Assembly: GCA_900314935.1 (NCBI GenBank)
Contig: OMXE01000007.1
Coordinates: 179,017 to 243,016 of the forward strand
Direction of reading: 5' to 3'
Length of the DNA stretch: 64,000 nucleotides
Source: an uncultured Prevotella sp.
GTDB taxonomy: Bacteria > Bacteroidota > Bacteroidia > Bacteroidales > Bacteroidaceae
The notes under the pieces were generated by a model. The model did not search any database. It was given only the letters and a program-made list of their open reading frames with translations, and was not told the DNA's origin. Position numbers and translations under genes: made by a program. Shown here piece by piece: positions 28,713-36,742 of the stretch (within the stretch, counting starts at the first letter, position 1; the number at the start of each line of letters is the position of its first letter).

Positions 28713-29225
28713 TCAGGAATCAATCTTGTATTCGTATTTCACTTCAGATAAAGCCTGGTTGGCCTTCTCAATCTTAGCCCCGAGTCCGTTCTTGTAGGCT
28801 GCCATCTTACCAGCCAGTTCGGTATCGCTCAGGGAGATGATCTGACAAGCCAGGATAGCTGCGTTCATGGCCCCGTTGATGGCTACCGTGGCAACAGGAA
28901 TGCCCGGAGGCATCTGCAGGATGCTGTAAAGAGCGTCCACGCCATCGAGTACACTTCCCTTGATAGGAACACCGATAACGGGTAGGGTAGTGCTGGCGGC
29001 AATGACACCCGGTAAGGCGGCAGCCATACCAGCGCCGGCAATGATTACCTTAATGCCTCTTTGCTGGGCCGACTTGGCGAATTGTTCCACGGCATCGGGT
29101 GTGCGGTGGGCAGATAATGCGTTTACTTCGAACGGCACATGCATATCGTTCAGGAACTGCATGGCTTTTTCCATGACGGGCAGATCGCTTGTGCTGCCCA
29201 TGATGATGCTAACTATTGGAGTCAT
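28713..29225 (-). CDS. purE: N5-carboxyaminoimidazole ribonucleotide mutase
   Basis: A 170-residue class I PurE, which converts N5-CAIR to CAIR in purine synthesis. It shows IIMGSTSDLPVM (residues 7-18), NALSAHRTPD with the catalytic His (about 43) and AGAGMAAALPGVIAA. Length is usual. It begins 28 bp after the PAP2-type gene stop and lies 2 bp before the ispG start, so it shares a transcript with both. No purK is nearby. Confidence 0.96.
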   Translation of the reverse strand: MTPIVSIIMGSTSDLPVMEKAMQFLNDMHVPFEVNALSAHRTPDAVEQFAKSAQQRGIKVIIAGAGMAAALPGVIAASTTLPVIGVPIKGSVLDGVDALYSILQMPPGIPVATVAINGAMNAAILACQIISLSDTELAGKMAAYKNGLGAKIEKANQALSEVKYEYKIDS

Positions 29226-29253
29226 ATATCTATTTACTAATGATTACACTTGA

Positions 29254-29883
29254 TTAAAACCTCAATATAACGATGAAAGAGAGGACGAATCCCAACAGGA
29301 ATCCTGCCACCACTTGCGACAAGGAATGCTGTCTGAGAATCATTCTGCTCGTTCCTAATAAACCAGCCACGATGATGATGATGCAAAGCCACCATACGGG
29401 GTTATACGAGAAAATGCCAGAGAAGGCAATCAGTGCTCCTGCCACACCTCCAATGGCCGCTGTGTGGGTACTGATTTTCCAGAAGAGGTTCACAAAGGCG
29501 CACACCACCTGAATGGCCAGTGCTGCCACGATGATGCTGCTCATGAAATGCGGGATGTGCAGCAGGTTCATGATATAGTAGCACAGGAGATAGCACACAA
29601 TGGCGATGACATAAGGTATGGCACGTCTTTCCCTTGATCCGAGTTCGATAAGCGACCATCCCTGATATTTCCTGTAAATCCTGATGAGCCATGCCGGGAG
29701 GAGAACGGTGCAGAGATAGACAAAGCCGAGTACCGACAGCTTGTAGTACATCGGCAGCACACTCATATAACTGAAAATAAACAGGAATATGAGTCCTACG
29801 GTAGCCAGATAAAACGGGTGGAAAATAGCGCTGATCACCCTGGCTGCAAATATAATGTCTCTTTCTCTCAATTCCCTAAACAA
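29254..29883 (-). CDS. PAP2-superfamily membrane phosphatase
   Basis: A 209-residue protein with about six membrane segments. The phosphatase motifs are partly seen: ISTHTAAIGG (about 138-147, replacing the usual PSGH motif) and SRMILRQHSLSQVVAGFLLG (about 180), with the catalytic His. The N-terminal KxxxxxxRP motif is replaced by ELGSRERRAIPY. It may dephosphorylate a lipid such as undecaprenyl diphosphate or phosphatidylglycerol phosphate, or be a divergent inactive relative. It is placed between rpoN and purE. Confidence 0.72.
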   Translation of the reverse strand: MFRELRERDIIFAARVISAIFHPFYLATVGLIFLFIFSYMSVLPMYYKLSVLGFVYLCTVLLPAWLIRIYRKYQGWSLIELGSRERRAIPYVIAIVCYLLCYYIMNLLHIPHFMSSIIVAALAIQVVCAFVNLFWKISTHTAAIGGVAGALIAFSGIFSYNPVWWLCIIIIVAGLLGTSRMILRQHSLSQVVAGFLLGFVLSFIVILRF

Positions 29884-29941
29884 TTAAACATTTTTCCATT
29901 CTTCACTCCACACTCCACACTCTTCACTCCACACTCCACAT
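29884..29941 (-). repeat. GTGTGGAGTG spacer repeat
   Basis: The spacer between rpoN and the PAP2 gene is built of repeated CACTCCACA / TTCACTCCACACTCCACA units. A similar array of CACTCCACACTCC lies in another operon spacer at 43682-43711. Confidence 0.7.
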
Positions 29942-31447
29942 TTATATATGTGATGTTTGTTTCCTTAATCGTGCCACGGGAATACCCAGTTGTTCCCTGT
30001 ATTTTGCCACTGTTCTACGCGCGATGGCGAAACCCCGACGTTTCATCTCCTCCGCCAACAGATCGTCGTTCATGGGCTTTTGCGGATCCTCTTCCTTGAT
30101 CAACTCCTGCAAGACTGCCTTCAGCTGTCGGGCCGACAGCTCCTTGCCGTCTTCGGTCTTGATGCCTTCGCTGAAGAAATGGCGTAAGCGGAAGGTGCCC
30201 CATCGTGTTTGGGCGTATTTGGAATTACAGACTCGCGATACCGTACTGATATCCAGTCCTGTTTTCTGTGCAATATCCTTGAGCACCATCGGATGAAGAT
30301 CGTTCTCATCGCCTTCAAGGAAGAAATCCCGCTGAAGCTCGATGATGGTCTTCATGGTAACATACAACGTATGGCGGCGCTGTTTAACTGCCTCGATGAA
30401 CCCTTTGGCGCGGTCCACCTTTTCGCGGGCATAAAGCAGCGCCTGCTTATCCTGTCTGCTCATGCTCTGCTTGTTCTCCTGATAGCCTTTGAGCAGATCG
30501 GTAAACGAAGGTGACACATACAAATCAGGCACCCGTCCTTTGTTGATATAGAAAGAGATAGTGCCATCGTCGGCAGTATCTACTACGAAGTCGGGCGTGA
30601 TCTGCTGCAGGTTCCTTCCCTCCGTCTCCCCCATGGAAGCACCTGGCTTGGGGTTCAGCTTCTGGATCTCCGTCTGCAACTGCTCGAAAGTCTCTTCGTC
30701 GAGGTTGAGTTGCTGAGCTATCTTGTCCCAATGCTTGTTCATGAAATCGTTGAAGTGCTCGGCAATCAACGTTTTCATCAGCTGTCTGATGGGTGATGAC
30801 TTGCGGCGTTCAATCTGCAGCAACAGACATTCTTGCAACGAGCGGGCTCCGATGCCTGCAGGATCGAAGCCTTGCAGCAGGTGCAGCACCTCCTCGATCT
30901 GTTTCTCAGTGACGTTGATGGCATGGTAGATGGCCAACTCATCAGCCACGTCTTCAAGCGGTTTCCTTAGCAATCCGTCGTTATCCAGCGAGCCTATCAG
31001 GTATTCCATCACATCCTGCTGCTCAGGCGAGAGCTCCAGTTCCCGCATCTGCTCCTTCAGCTGATCATAGAACGAGCGCTGGTCGCCATAGGTAATCTCT
31101 TCGTATTCCGCTCCCCCGGAGGCAAAAGCTTTATACGAAGGCTCAGGCATCTCATCATCGCTTCCCATGTTCTGCAACGCGGTGTCGAGCGCATCGGCCC
31201 GCTCCTCGCGTTCCAATGATTCCTCGTACGATTCGCTTGAATCTGTCGATTCCTCGTTTGTAATGAAGCTATCATCCTCAGGGGGTGTGGTTTCGAGGGC
31301 GGGATTGTCATCAATCTCCATCTGCACGTTCTGCTCCAGCTCTGCCAAAGGCATCTCCAGCAGTCTTACCTGCAGCATCTGTTGCTGGGTAAGTCGCTGT
31401 TGCTGAATCAGCTTCTGTTCCTGAGTCTGTACTAGTTCACTTCTCAC
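29942..31447 (-). CDS. rpoN: RNA polymerase sigma-54 factor
   Basis: A 501-residue sigma-54. The N-terminal activator-interacting region is glutamine-rich (QEQKLIQQQRLTQQQML) and leads to LLEMPLAELEQNVQ. An acidic linker spans about 50-110. The core-binding and -12 recognition part follows. The C-terminal RpoN box reads ARRTVAKYREQLGIP, with AIA before it. I use a GTG start at 31447, which overlaps the previous gene by 11 nt. No sigma-54 enhancer-binding protein gene is in the window. The upstream unknown gene and rubredoxin look co-transcribed. Confidence 0.95.
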   Translation of the reverse strand: MRSELVQTQEQKLIQQQRLTQQQMLQVRLLEMPLAELEQNVQMEIDDNPALETTPPEDDSFITNEESTDSSESYEESLEREERADALDTALQNMGSDDEMPEPSYKAFASGGAEYEEITYGDQRSFYDQLKEQMRELELSPEQQDVMEYLIGSLDNDGLLRKPLEDVADELAIYHAINVTEKQIEEVLHLLQGFDPAGIGARSLQECLLLQIERRKSSPIRQLMKTLIAEHFNDFMNKHWDKIAQQLNLDEETFEQLQTEIQKLNPKPGASMGETEGRNLQQITPDFVVDTADDGTISFYINKGRVPDLYVSPSFTDLLKGYQENKQSMSRQDKQALLYAREKVDRAKGFIEAVKQRRHTLYVTMKTIIELQRDFFLEGDENDLHPMVLKDIAQKTGLDISTVSRVCNSKYAQTRWGTFRLRHFFSEGIKTEDGKELSARQLKAVLQELIKEEDPQKPMNDDLLAEEMKRRGFAIARRTVAKYREQLGIPVARLRKQTSHI

Positions 31448-32093
31448 CTCTAAAATACTCCTTCAATTGTGCAGCCAAGGCAGCCAACGCCTCCGGCCGA
31501 CCATTTCCGAACCTGTTCCAGATAGTCTGACAAGGCGCCATTAGGGGTGTCAGGATGATTTCCATGCGGTTCAGATAGGGATCGCAGATCTGGAAGATCT
31601 CCATGATCTTCACAATCTCTTCTGCCTTCATCTTCAGTAGTCGTGCCAGATCCTGTATCTCAGGTGTCTCCACAACCATCGTGTTGGGTGTTAGACGGAA
31701 ATAGAGGTCGAGAATGATGATGAGTGTGATGGGCATGATGCGCTCATCCTCGGGCAGCGGCTTGTAGTCCAGCTCCCATGATTCCACTGTCTCCACACCC
31801 TCATAGAAGGCATCGGCACTGCTAAAGCCCTTCATCTGTCGCAGCATGCGCACCCCCTTAGCCAGTCGTTTGGGGTTCTGTCCATACCGCTCCCACAGCT
31901 TCTCCATACGAGGGGTGTCCAACTGTCGTAGGTTGAACATCTGCTCATAGAGAAACTCTGGAGGAATATGCAGCTCCAATGCCAGCTTTACCATCGCCTT
32001 TGAATACAGGGGTTTCACCCCTTCGGGTTTCTTCAGGTAGAGTTGCATCAACAGCAGCCAGTATTCATCCTGCCATAACGCGTGCCTGTTCAT
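31437..32093 (-). CDS. conserved helical protein upstream of rpoN, unknown function
   Basis: A 218-residue soluble protein I cannot name. It has no signal peptide or membrane segment and is predicted helical (MNRHALWQDEYWLLLMQLYL; PEFLYEQMFNLRQLDTP). A second half holds ITLIIILDLYFRLTPNTMVV and LLKMKAEEIVKIMEIFQICD. The gene overlaps the GTG start of rpoN by 11 nt, which implies translational coupling. A role connected with sigma-54 is possible but rests only on position. Rubredoxin ends 3 bp upstream. Confidence 0.65.
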   Translation of the reverse strand: MNRHALWQDEYWLLLMQLYLKKPEGVKPLYSKAMVKLALELHIPPEFLYEQMFNLRQLDTPRMEKLWERYGQNPKRLAKGVRMLRQMKGFSSADAFYEGVETVESWELDYKPLPEDERIMPITLIIILDLYFRLTPNTMVVETPEIQDLARLLKMKAEEIVKIMEIFQICDPYLNRMEIILTPLMAPCQTIWNRFGNGRPEALAALAAQLKEYFRGEK

Positions 32094-32096
32094 GAG

Positions 32097-32255
32097 TTAT
32101 GCTTCTGAGAACTCGTCTTTTCCTACTCCACAGATGGGGCACACCCAATCGTCTGGAAGATCCTCAAAGGCTGTTCCAGGTTCAATACCGTTATCAGGGT
32201 CACCTACCTCAGGGTCATATTCATAACCACAGACGTCACAAATGTACTTTTTCAT
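32097..32255 (-). CDS. rubredoxin
   Basis: A 52-residue ORF, short enough to be missed by length cut-offs. It encodes [19 protein letters not shown] and [16 protein letters not shown]. The two CxxCG knuckles (Cys6/9 and Cys39/42) bind one iron, and the [18 protein letters not shown] segment is typical. It would carry single electrons, for example to superoxide reductase or rubrerythrin in this anaerobe. It starts 32 bp after the GT9 gene stop and ends 3 bp before the unknown gene upstream of rpoN. Confidence 0.95.
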   Translation of the reverse strand: MKKYICDVCGYEYDPEVGDPDNGIEPGTAFEDLPDDWVCPICGVGKDEFSEA

Positions 32256-32287
32256 CTTCTTGTTTATTTATGGGTAAATAATAATCT

Positions 32288-33349
32288 TTAATTCTTAACT
32301 TTTCTCGAAATGACTCCAACCACCTTTTTTACGATCTGCTCTGGTGCGATGTTCTGCAAACAAGCATAATCGTTGCGCATACAGACTTTATCGCCATATA
32401 CGCTGCAAGGTCTACAGGGGAGGTCGATCTGAATAGTGTCCTCCATGCGTTGTCCCCATCCCAGGAATCCGGCATAGGGATGCGTTGCGCCCCAGACACT
32501 CACCACAGGAGTGTCTACAATGGAAGCCATGTGCATGTTTCCGCTATCCATGGAAAGCATCACGTCGAGATGACTCATCAGGATGAGTTCCTGTCCGATA
32601 CCCTTCAGTTCCTTCGAGGCCTGCTGGCACTGCGGATAACGCATACACCAGTCGTCGAACACATCCAGCTCCTTCTGTCCGCCGCCAAAGAGGAAGAGTC
32701 GGCTCTTGGGGTAGCGTTCTGCCAGCTGACTAATCACTTGTTCCATCAGTTTCAGCGGGTAGATTTTCCCTTCATGGGCTGCAAAGGGTGCAATACCGAT
32801 CCATGTCTCCTCCGCATCTTTCACCTGGAAGGTTTCCGGTAGTTGTGAAAGATCACCACCTTCTGGCGGGAAGATAGAACGGAACTTGACGGTTACGGGG
32901 TAGCCTAACCGTTCCAGTACTTCGGCATAGTTCTGGAACGAAGTGGGCTGCTGCTTGAGAATCTTCTTGTTCGAGGATGTCAGACGGCGTTTCCCCTTAC
33001 GGTGCTTGTTCACATGTGCCACATGGTAGCGACCCAGATTGAACCGCATTCGCAGATAGCTGGAACGCAGTACGTTATGCAGGTCGGCAATGGCCGTGAA
33101 CTTCTTGGCGGTCAGTCGGCGATAGAGCGTATTCAGTCCTTTCACCCCATGGTACTCATGCTTGATGTCTGCCGCCATGAAGCCCACATTGGGTGCCAGA
33201 TTCTCAAAGAACGGACGGGCGAACTCTCTGCTGAGCACTGTGATACGGATATGCGGGTACTGCTGAGCCAGTGAATAGACTACAGGTACCGCCATGGCCA
33301 CATCGCCCAGGGCAGAGAATCGGATAATCAGGATATGCTCGTGCTTCAT
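32288..33349 (-). CDS. glycosyltransferase family 9 (heptosyltransferase-like)
   Basis: A 353-residue GT-B enzyme like the ADP-heptose transferases of lipopolysaccharide core synthesis. ILIIRFSALGDVAMAVPV is the family N-terminus (residues 5-22), and the donor-site region SMDSGNMHMASIVDTPVVSV (about 262) and WGATHPYAG follow. A cysteine-rich end (CRPCSVYGDKVCMRNDYACL) is usual for the family. It shares one base with the preceding DUF4254 gene (TAATG), a pairing seen across Bacteroidota, so both probably act on LPS core. Confidence 0.9.
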   Translation of the reverse strand: MKHEHILIIRFSALGDVAMAVPVVYSLAQQYPHIRITVLSREFARPFFENLAPNVGFMAADIKHEYHGVKGLNTLYRRLTAKKFTAIADLHNVLRSSYLRMRFNLGRYHVAHVNKHRKGKRRLTSSNKKILKQQPTSFQNYAEVLERLGYPVTVKFRSIFPPEGGDLSQLPETFQVKDAEETWIGIAPFAAHEGKIYPLKLMEQVISQLAERYPKSRLFLFGGGQKELDVFDDWCMRYPQCQQASKELKGIGQELILMSHLDVMLSMDSGNMHMASIVDTPVVSVWGATHPYAGFLGWGQRMEDTIQIDLPCRPCSVYGDKVCMRNDYACLQNIAPEQIVKKVVGVISRKVKN

Positions 33350-33954
33350 TATTTCTTCCCGTATAGCACTGGATTTGTCGATGGATCGTTGTACATCTTC
33401 ATCTGCCGGTACACCTTCATGTATTTGCGTCCTGCAGAGATATCATCCAGTAATTGATCAATGGCCGTACTAAGGTCGACCTGCTGTTCCAACAGTACGT
33501 CCAGCTTTGCCTTACATCTCTCGCGATGCTCTGCGGGAGCATCCTGGCGCTCGGCCTGTTCACGCATGTGGTAGATCTTCAGGGCGAGGATGCTCAGACG
33601 GTCAACTGCCCACGCAGGACTCTCTGTATTGATGCGCGCATCGGGCAGCACCTTCACATTAGAGTACTGCTGACGGAAATAGCTGTCAATCTGTTCCACC
33701 AGATCGGTACGGTCCTGATTCGAGCGGTCGATGCGGCGTTTCAGCTGCAGGGCCTCAATCGGATCGATATGCGGGTCGCGGATGATGTCCTCGAAATGCC
33801 ATTGTACGGTATCTATCCAGCATTTCAGATAGAGTCGGTTCTCTATGGTGTCATACCCATAAGGGTTTTTGATGGGCGTTTCAATATCGTCTTTGATATG
33901 GTAGTCCCTGATAGCTTGATTAAAAATCTGGTTGCACTGTTCTGTAAATGTCAT
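33349..33954 (-). CDS. DUF4254 protein
   Basis: A 201-residue cytosolic helical protein of the DUF4254 family: TFTEQCNQIFNQAIRDYH at the start, ENRLYLKCWIDTVQWHFEDI (about 38) and SRNQ-like basic RRIDRSNQDRTDLVEQID. The family is usually found directly before a GT9 glycosyltransferase, as here with a one-base stop-start overlap. Its function is not established. A role in LPS core assembly is the usual guess. A canonical promoter precedes it. Confidence 0.85.
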   Translation of the reverse strand: MTFTEQCNQIFNQAIRDYHIKDDIETPIKNPYGYDTIENRLYLKCWIDTVQWHFEDIIRDPHIDPIEALQLKRRIDRSNQDRTDLVEQIDSYFRQQYSNVKVLPDARINTESPAWAVDRLSILALKIYHMREQAERQDAPAEHRERCKAKLDVLLEQQVDLSTAIDQLLDDISAGRKYMKVYRQMKMYNDPSTNPVLYGKK

Positions 33955-33975
33955 GATCTATATGTGTATTATTCT

Positions 33976-34007
33976 GCAAATATAGAGATTAATTTTCAAA
34001 TAGCAAA
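33976..34007 (-). promoter_or_regulatory. promoter of the DUF4254-GT9 operon
   Basis: On the reverse strand TTTG (complement of 34004-34007) and TATATTTGC (complement of 33976-33984) are 19 bp apart, with 21 bp to the ATG. Confidence 0.8.
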
Positions 34008-34072
34008 CGATTTGTTCTTTTTTCTACTATCTTTTTTCCTCTATAATCCATGCTGAATCTACTCATGGCGGA

Positions 34073-34708
34073 TTACAAATCAAACTTATAGCCCAAAGTA
34101 ATCAGGAATACGCTGTTCTTTGTTCCTTTCAGCGCCAGATGCGTGATGACATTGTCGTTTTTATAAACATCCGTCAAACCGATGTTGTAGCGGGCATCCA
34201 ATACGATGTTCTGATATTCATAGGAAATGCCTACGGGAATGGAGAAATCAATGGTTTCTGTATAGTCGGAGACATCCGACAGATCGTAGTTGCCGTCAAT
34301 AAAGGATGTCTTCAAACTGAGGTCAGAACCAACGTTAACCCCCAGCTGTACACCCGCTTTCAATGCCAATCCTTCGGCTACATACACATTGGCCAGCAAC
34401 GGAATGTCCAGGTAATCCACCTTCGCACTCACAGTGCCTAACTTCAAACCTGCAATGTTGAACTTCACCTTGGCACCTTGCATGGCATACAGGAAACCAC
34501 CAGAGATTCCTAAGAACGGTGTTGCCTGATACTCACCTTCCAAGCCAACAGCAAAGCCGGCTTTCGTTTTCGTGTCTACCTCGCACCCCGTGAAGTTAGC
34601 TAATGTAAGACCAACCGTTGGCTTCAGGGCAAACGAACCTGTTGCATGTTGCGCACTGGCCGAGAGCGATATCATCGCAGCAACAGCCACCATTAAAAGT
34701 TTTTTCAT
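34073..34708 (-). CDS. outer-membrane beta-barrel protein
   Basis: A 211-residue porin-like barrel of the OMP_b-brl type. I start at MKKLLMVAVAAM (34708); two codons upstream is another ATG. A signal peptide ends near LSASAQ. Alternating strands follow (SFALKPTVGLTLANFTG, FAVGLEGEYQATPFLGISGG) and the protein ends with the barrel-typical FLITLGYKFDL, an aromatic-Asp-Leu close. The function is unknown; such small barrels are structural or adhesive. A TATCTTTGT -7 box lies at 34735-34743. Confidence 0.85.
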   Translation of the reverse strand: MKKLLMVAVAAMISLSASAQHATGSFALKPTVGLTLANFTGCEVDTKTKAGFAVGLEGEYQATPFLGISGGFLYAMQGAKVKFNIAGLKLGTVSAKVDYLDIPLLANVYVAEGLALKAGVQLGVNVGSDLSLKTSFIDGNYDLSDVSDYTETIDFSIPVGISYEYQNIVLDARYNIGLTDVYKNDNVITHLALKGTKNSVFLITLGYKFDL

Positions 34709-34734
34709 AAGCATTTGTTTTTTTTGATTTCGCT

Positions 34735-34743
34735 ACAAAGATA
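34735..34743 (-). promoter_or_regulatory. -7 box for the outer-membrane barrel gene
   Basis: The reverse strand reads TATCTTTGT, 26 bp before the ATG at 34708. Confidence 0.65.
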
Positions 34744-34789
34744 GTGAAATTTAGTGAAATGTTCATCGTTTTCTTCCATTTTTATTACC

Positions 34790-34880
34790 TTTGGCTTCGC
34801 CGAAGGTACTTTCGCTCGATAATACAAAAGAAAAGAACTCTTTCCTTTTGCATTTTGCTCGCTTATTTGTACCTTTGCAC
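34790..34880 (+). promoter_or_regulatory. hairpin-promoter repeat, copy 2 (aroQ)
   Basis: GGCTTCGCCGAAGG hairpin, then TACTTTCGCTCG and the inverted arms CAAAAGAAAAGA / CTTTCCTTTTG. The right arm gives the -33 TTTG (34847-34850), followed after 19 bp by TACCTTTGC (34870-34878). The CATTTTGCTCGCTTATTTGT linker matches the leuS and WG-gene copies. Confidence 0.8.
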
Positions 34881-34923
34881 AAAGAAAGGGGGAAACCCCG
34901 CTAACAGATTAAACAACAAGCCC

Positions 34924-35355
34924 ATGAAGATTCTGATTCTGAACGGTCCCAACCTGAACCTGCTCGGCGTTCGCGAGCCGGGTATCTACGGCAATAGCTC
35001 GTTTGATGAATACCTGCCGCAGTTGCGTGCCAAGTATCCCGATGTGGAGATTGAGTATTATCAAAGCAACATCGAGGGAGAGATGATCAACAAGATGCAG
35101 GAGGTGGGGTTCACCTACGACGGTATTATATTGAATGCTGGTGCCTATACACATACCAGCGTGGCCTTGCACGACTGTATCCGCTCGTTGAAGAGTCCGG
35201 TCATCGAGGTGCATATCTCTAATGTGCATCAGCGTGAACCTTTCCGCCACCACTCGCTCATTAGCAGTGCCTGCAAGGGGGTGATTTGCGGATTCGGATT
35301 GGATAGTTACCGACTGGCCTTGGAAGCGTTGCTCACTTTGAACATTAAACATTAA
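34924..35355 (+). CDS. aroQ: type II 3-dehydroquinate dehydratase
   Basis: A 143-residue type II dehydroquinase of the shikimate pathway. ILILNGPNLNLLGVREPGIY holds the catalytic Tyr and Arg region (residues 2-21). ILNAGAYTHTSVALHD (about 75) and VEVHISN-type (IEVHISNVHQREPFRHHS) contain Asn and His of the active site. I start at 34924; the open frame continues upstream into the promoter repeat. The last residues, NIKH, fall in an ATTAAACATTAAAG micro-repeat that continues to the next gene. Confidence 0.96.
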   Translation: MKILILNGPNLNLLGVREPGIYGNSSFDEYLPQLRAKYPDVEIEYYQSNIEGEMINKMQEVGFTYDGIILNAGAYTHTSVALHDCIRSLKSPVIEVHISNVHQREPFRHHSLISSACKGVICGFGLDSYRLALEALLTLNIKH

Positions 35356-35370
35356 AGATTAAAGGGGCGA

Positions 35371-35997
35371 TTGACGATTGAGGAGTATATTCTTGAGCAT
35401 ATAGATCCGGAAGGAGATTATCTCTACCGGCTCTATCGCGATACGAACGTACATCTGTTGCGCGGACGGATGGCCAGCGGTCATCTGCAAGGACGATTGC
35501 TGAAGATGCTCGTTCACATGATCCGTCCGAAGAATATTCTTGAGGTGGGTACCTTCAGCGGTTATAGCGCTATTTGCATGGCTGAAGGGCTGGAAGACGA
35601 CGGAAGGGTTTATACTTTCGAAATCAACGATGAAATGGAGGATTTTACGCGTCCGTGGATTGAAGGATCGGCCGTGTCGGATAAGATCACGTTTATCATC
35701 GGCGATGCTGTTACGGAGGCTCCAAAGCTGGGCATTGTGTTCGACATGGCGTTTATCGATGGGGATAAGCGCACCTATCTGCAGACTTACGAAATGGCGC
35801 TCAGCGTGTTGCGTCCCGGGGGCTTCATCCTTGCCGACAATACCTTGTGGGACGGTCATGTGCTGGAAGTTCCAAGCGCAGCCGACCGCCAGACTCAGGG
35901 CATTGAGGATTTCAATGATTTCGTGGCAAAAGACGAACGCGTTGAGCGTGTCATCCTTCCCCTTCGCGACGGATTGACGTTGATTCGCAAAAAATAG
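35371..35997 (+). CDS. SAM-dependent O-methyltransferase (caffeoyl-CoA/YrrM type)
   Basis: A 208-residue class I methyltransferase of the O-methyltransferase family 3 type. The SAM site is ILEVGTFSGYSAICMAEGL (about 56-74). The metal or substrate Asp residues lie in MAFIDGDKRTY (about 130) and LADNTLWDG (about 155). In-frame start choices after the aroQ stop are only TTG 35371 or ATT 35377, so a TTG start is used. Its stop codon abuts a 593-bp element with terminal inverted repeats. The substrate is unknown. Confidence 0.9.
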   Translation: MTIEEYILEHIDPEGDYLYRLYRDTNVHLLRGRMASGHLQGRLLKMLVHMIRPKNILEVGTFSGYSAICMAEGLEDDGRVYTFEINDEMEDFTRPWIEGSAVSDKITFIIGDAVTEAPKLGIVFDMAFIDGDKRTYLQTYEMALSVLRPGGFILADNTLWDGHVLEVPSAADRQTQGIEDFNDFVAKDERVERVILPLRDGLTLIRKK

Positions 35998-36297
35998 GGC
36001 AACATCTAACCCAAATTGCTTGAAACATCGATGTGTAAAGGATTTGAGGCGGGTTATATGATGCTCAAACATCTAACCTACATCTAACCCAGATATACCT
36101 TATGCAACCTTTTGATGTGTAATTATGTAATACGAGATGTTTTTACGTAATACATGCTCAACCCCCATTTCCCACATGGTTACCCCATCATTCTTTGTAT
36201 CTGCAAAGATATAAAAAATAAGCGAAACCACCAAAAACCGACCCCTCATAGCGTGCAAAAATCCGTTAACAAAACCACCTGTTTCTGTTAAAAAACA

Positions 36298-36429
36298 CTG
36301 AACGCCGTAAACGCTCCCAGCGTTTGGCGTTCCCGCTATCAGCGTTTGGCGTTCCCACTATTGGCGTTTGAGGCACTTTTTACCAGAAACTGCCATAGTT
36401 TCTAACGCAAACTGCCATAGTTTTCTTCA
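36298..36429. repeat. six-unit array with 22-bp period and changing palindromes
   Basis: Units begin at 36298, 36320, 36342, 36364, 36386 and 36408. Units 2-4 share GCGTTTGGCGTTCCC, and unit 1 is partly its inverse (AACGCCGTAAACGC). Units 5 and 6 are a different palindrome, AAACT-GCCAT-AGTTT, but keep the same 22-bp step without a phase shift. Confidence 0.8.
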
Positions 36430-36448
36430 TCCCACAAGGGATGGAATT

Positions 36449-36468
36449 TAAGAAGCAAGAGGCAAGAA
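36449..36468 (+). repeat. AAGAAGCAAGAGGCAAGA repeat
   Basis: A single copy of the AAGCAAGAGGCAAGAAG motif that forms a large inverted repeat inside the sulfatase gene at 46060-46164. It abuts the hairpin element at 36469. Confidence 0.75.
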
Positions 36469-36537
36469 CTTTTGGAGTAGCGAGTGCCACCATGCTTGCA
36501 TGATTGGCCGAGTCGTGACAAAAGTCAACGAAGTTAA
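36469..36537 (+). repeat. GGAGYAGCGAGTGCC hairpin element, intergenic copy
   Basis: It begins CTTTTGGAGTAGCGAGTGCC, has the stem CATGC-TT-GCATG, then TTGGCCGAGTCGTGACAAAA and ends GTCAACGAAGTTAA. It is about 90% identical to 42492-42563 on the other strand, which forms the end of an acyltransferase gene. Confidence 0.85.
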
Positions 36538-36683
36538 GCAAGAGATTACCGCTAAAATACAGTTCGTGGTAATTTGGGTTAGATGTTGCCTTTGTTTTCG
36601 CCACTACAAGCCTAGTTGGTGCCTCCAACCTGTCTTATAACGCCCTGACAGACTCTCATTTAAGTATCTTAACTGCAAAAATC

Positions 36684-36742
36684 TTCACTAAATTTGTGAA
36701 TTTCGATTATTTATATTACCTTTGTACCCAAATCTGTGAATG
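36684..36742 (+). promoter_or_regulatory. higBA promoter with candidate operator
   Basis: TTTG (36693-36696) and TACCTTTGT (36717-36725) are 20 bp apart. The -33 box lies inside the palindrome TTCAC-TAAATTT-GTGAA (36684-36700), and a half site TGTGAA overlaps the start codon. This fits autorepression by HigA or the HigBA complex, which is inference. Confidence 0.65.

Larger units (their letters stand above)
35998..36590. mobile_element. MITE-like element with perfect 20-bp terminal inverted repeats
   Basis: GGCAACATCTAACCCAAATT at 35998-36017 is repeated as its exact reverse complement at 36571-36590. The left end touches the O-methyltransferase stop codon. Related ACATCTAACC motifs recur inside at 36068 and 36080. 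The interior holds a 22-bp-period array, an AAGCAAGAGGCAAGA repeat and a hairpin element, with no ORF I believe. No clear target duplication was seen. It looks like a non-autonomous transposon or composite repeat island. Confidence 0.65.

Noticed and set aside
36380-36628. An 82-codon minus-strand frame inside the inverted-repeat element
   Set aside because: It uses a TTG start, runs through the 22-bp array and two dispersed repeats, and has no domain pattern. I treat it as an accidental frame in repeat DNA.
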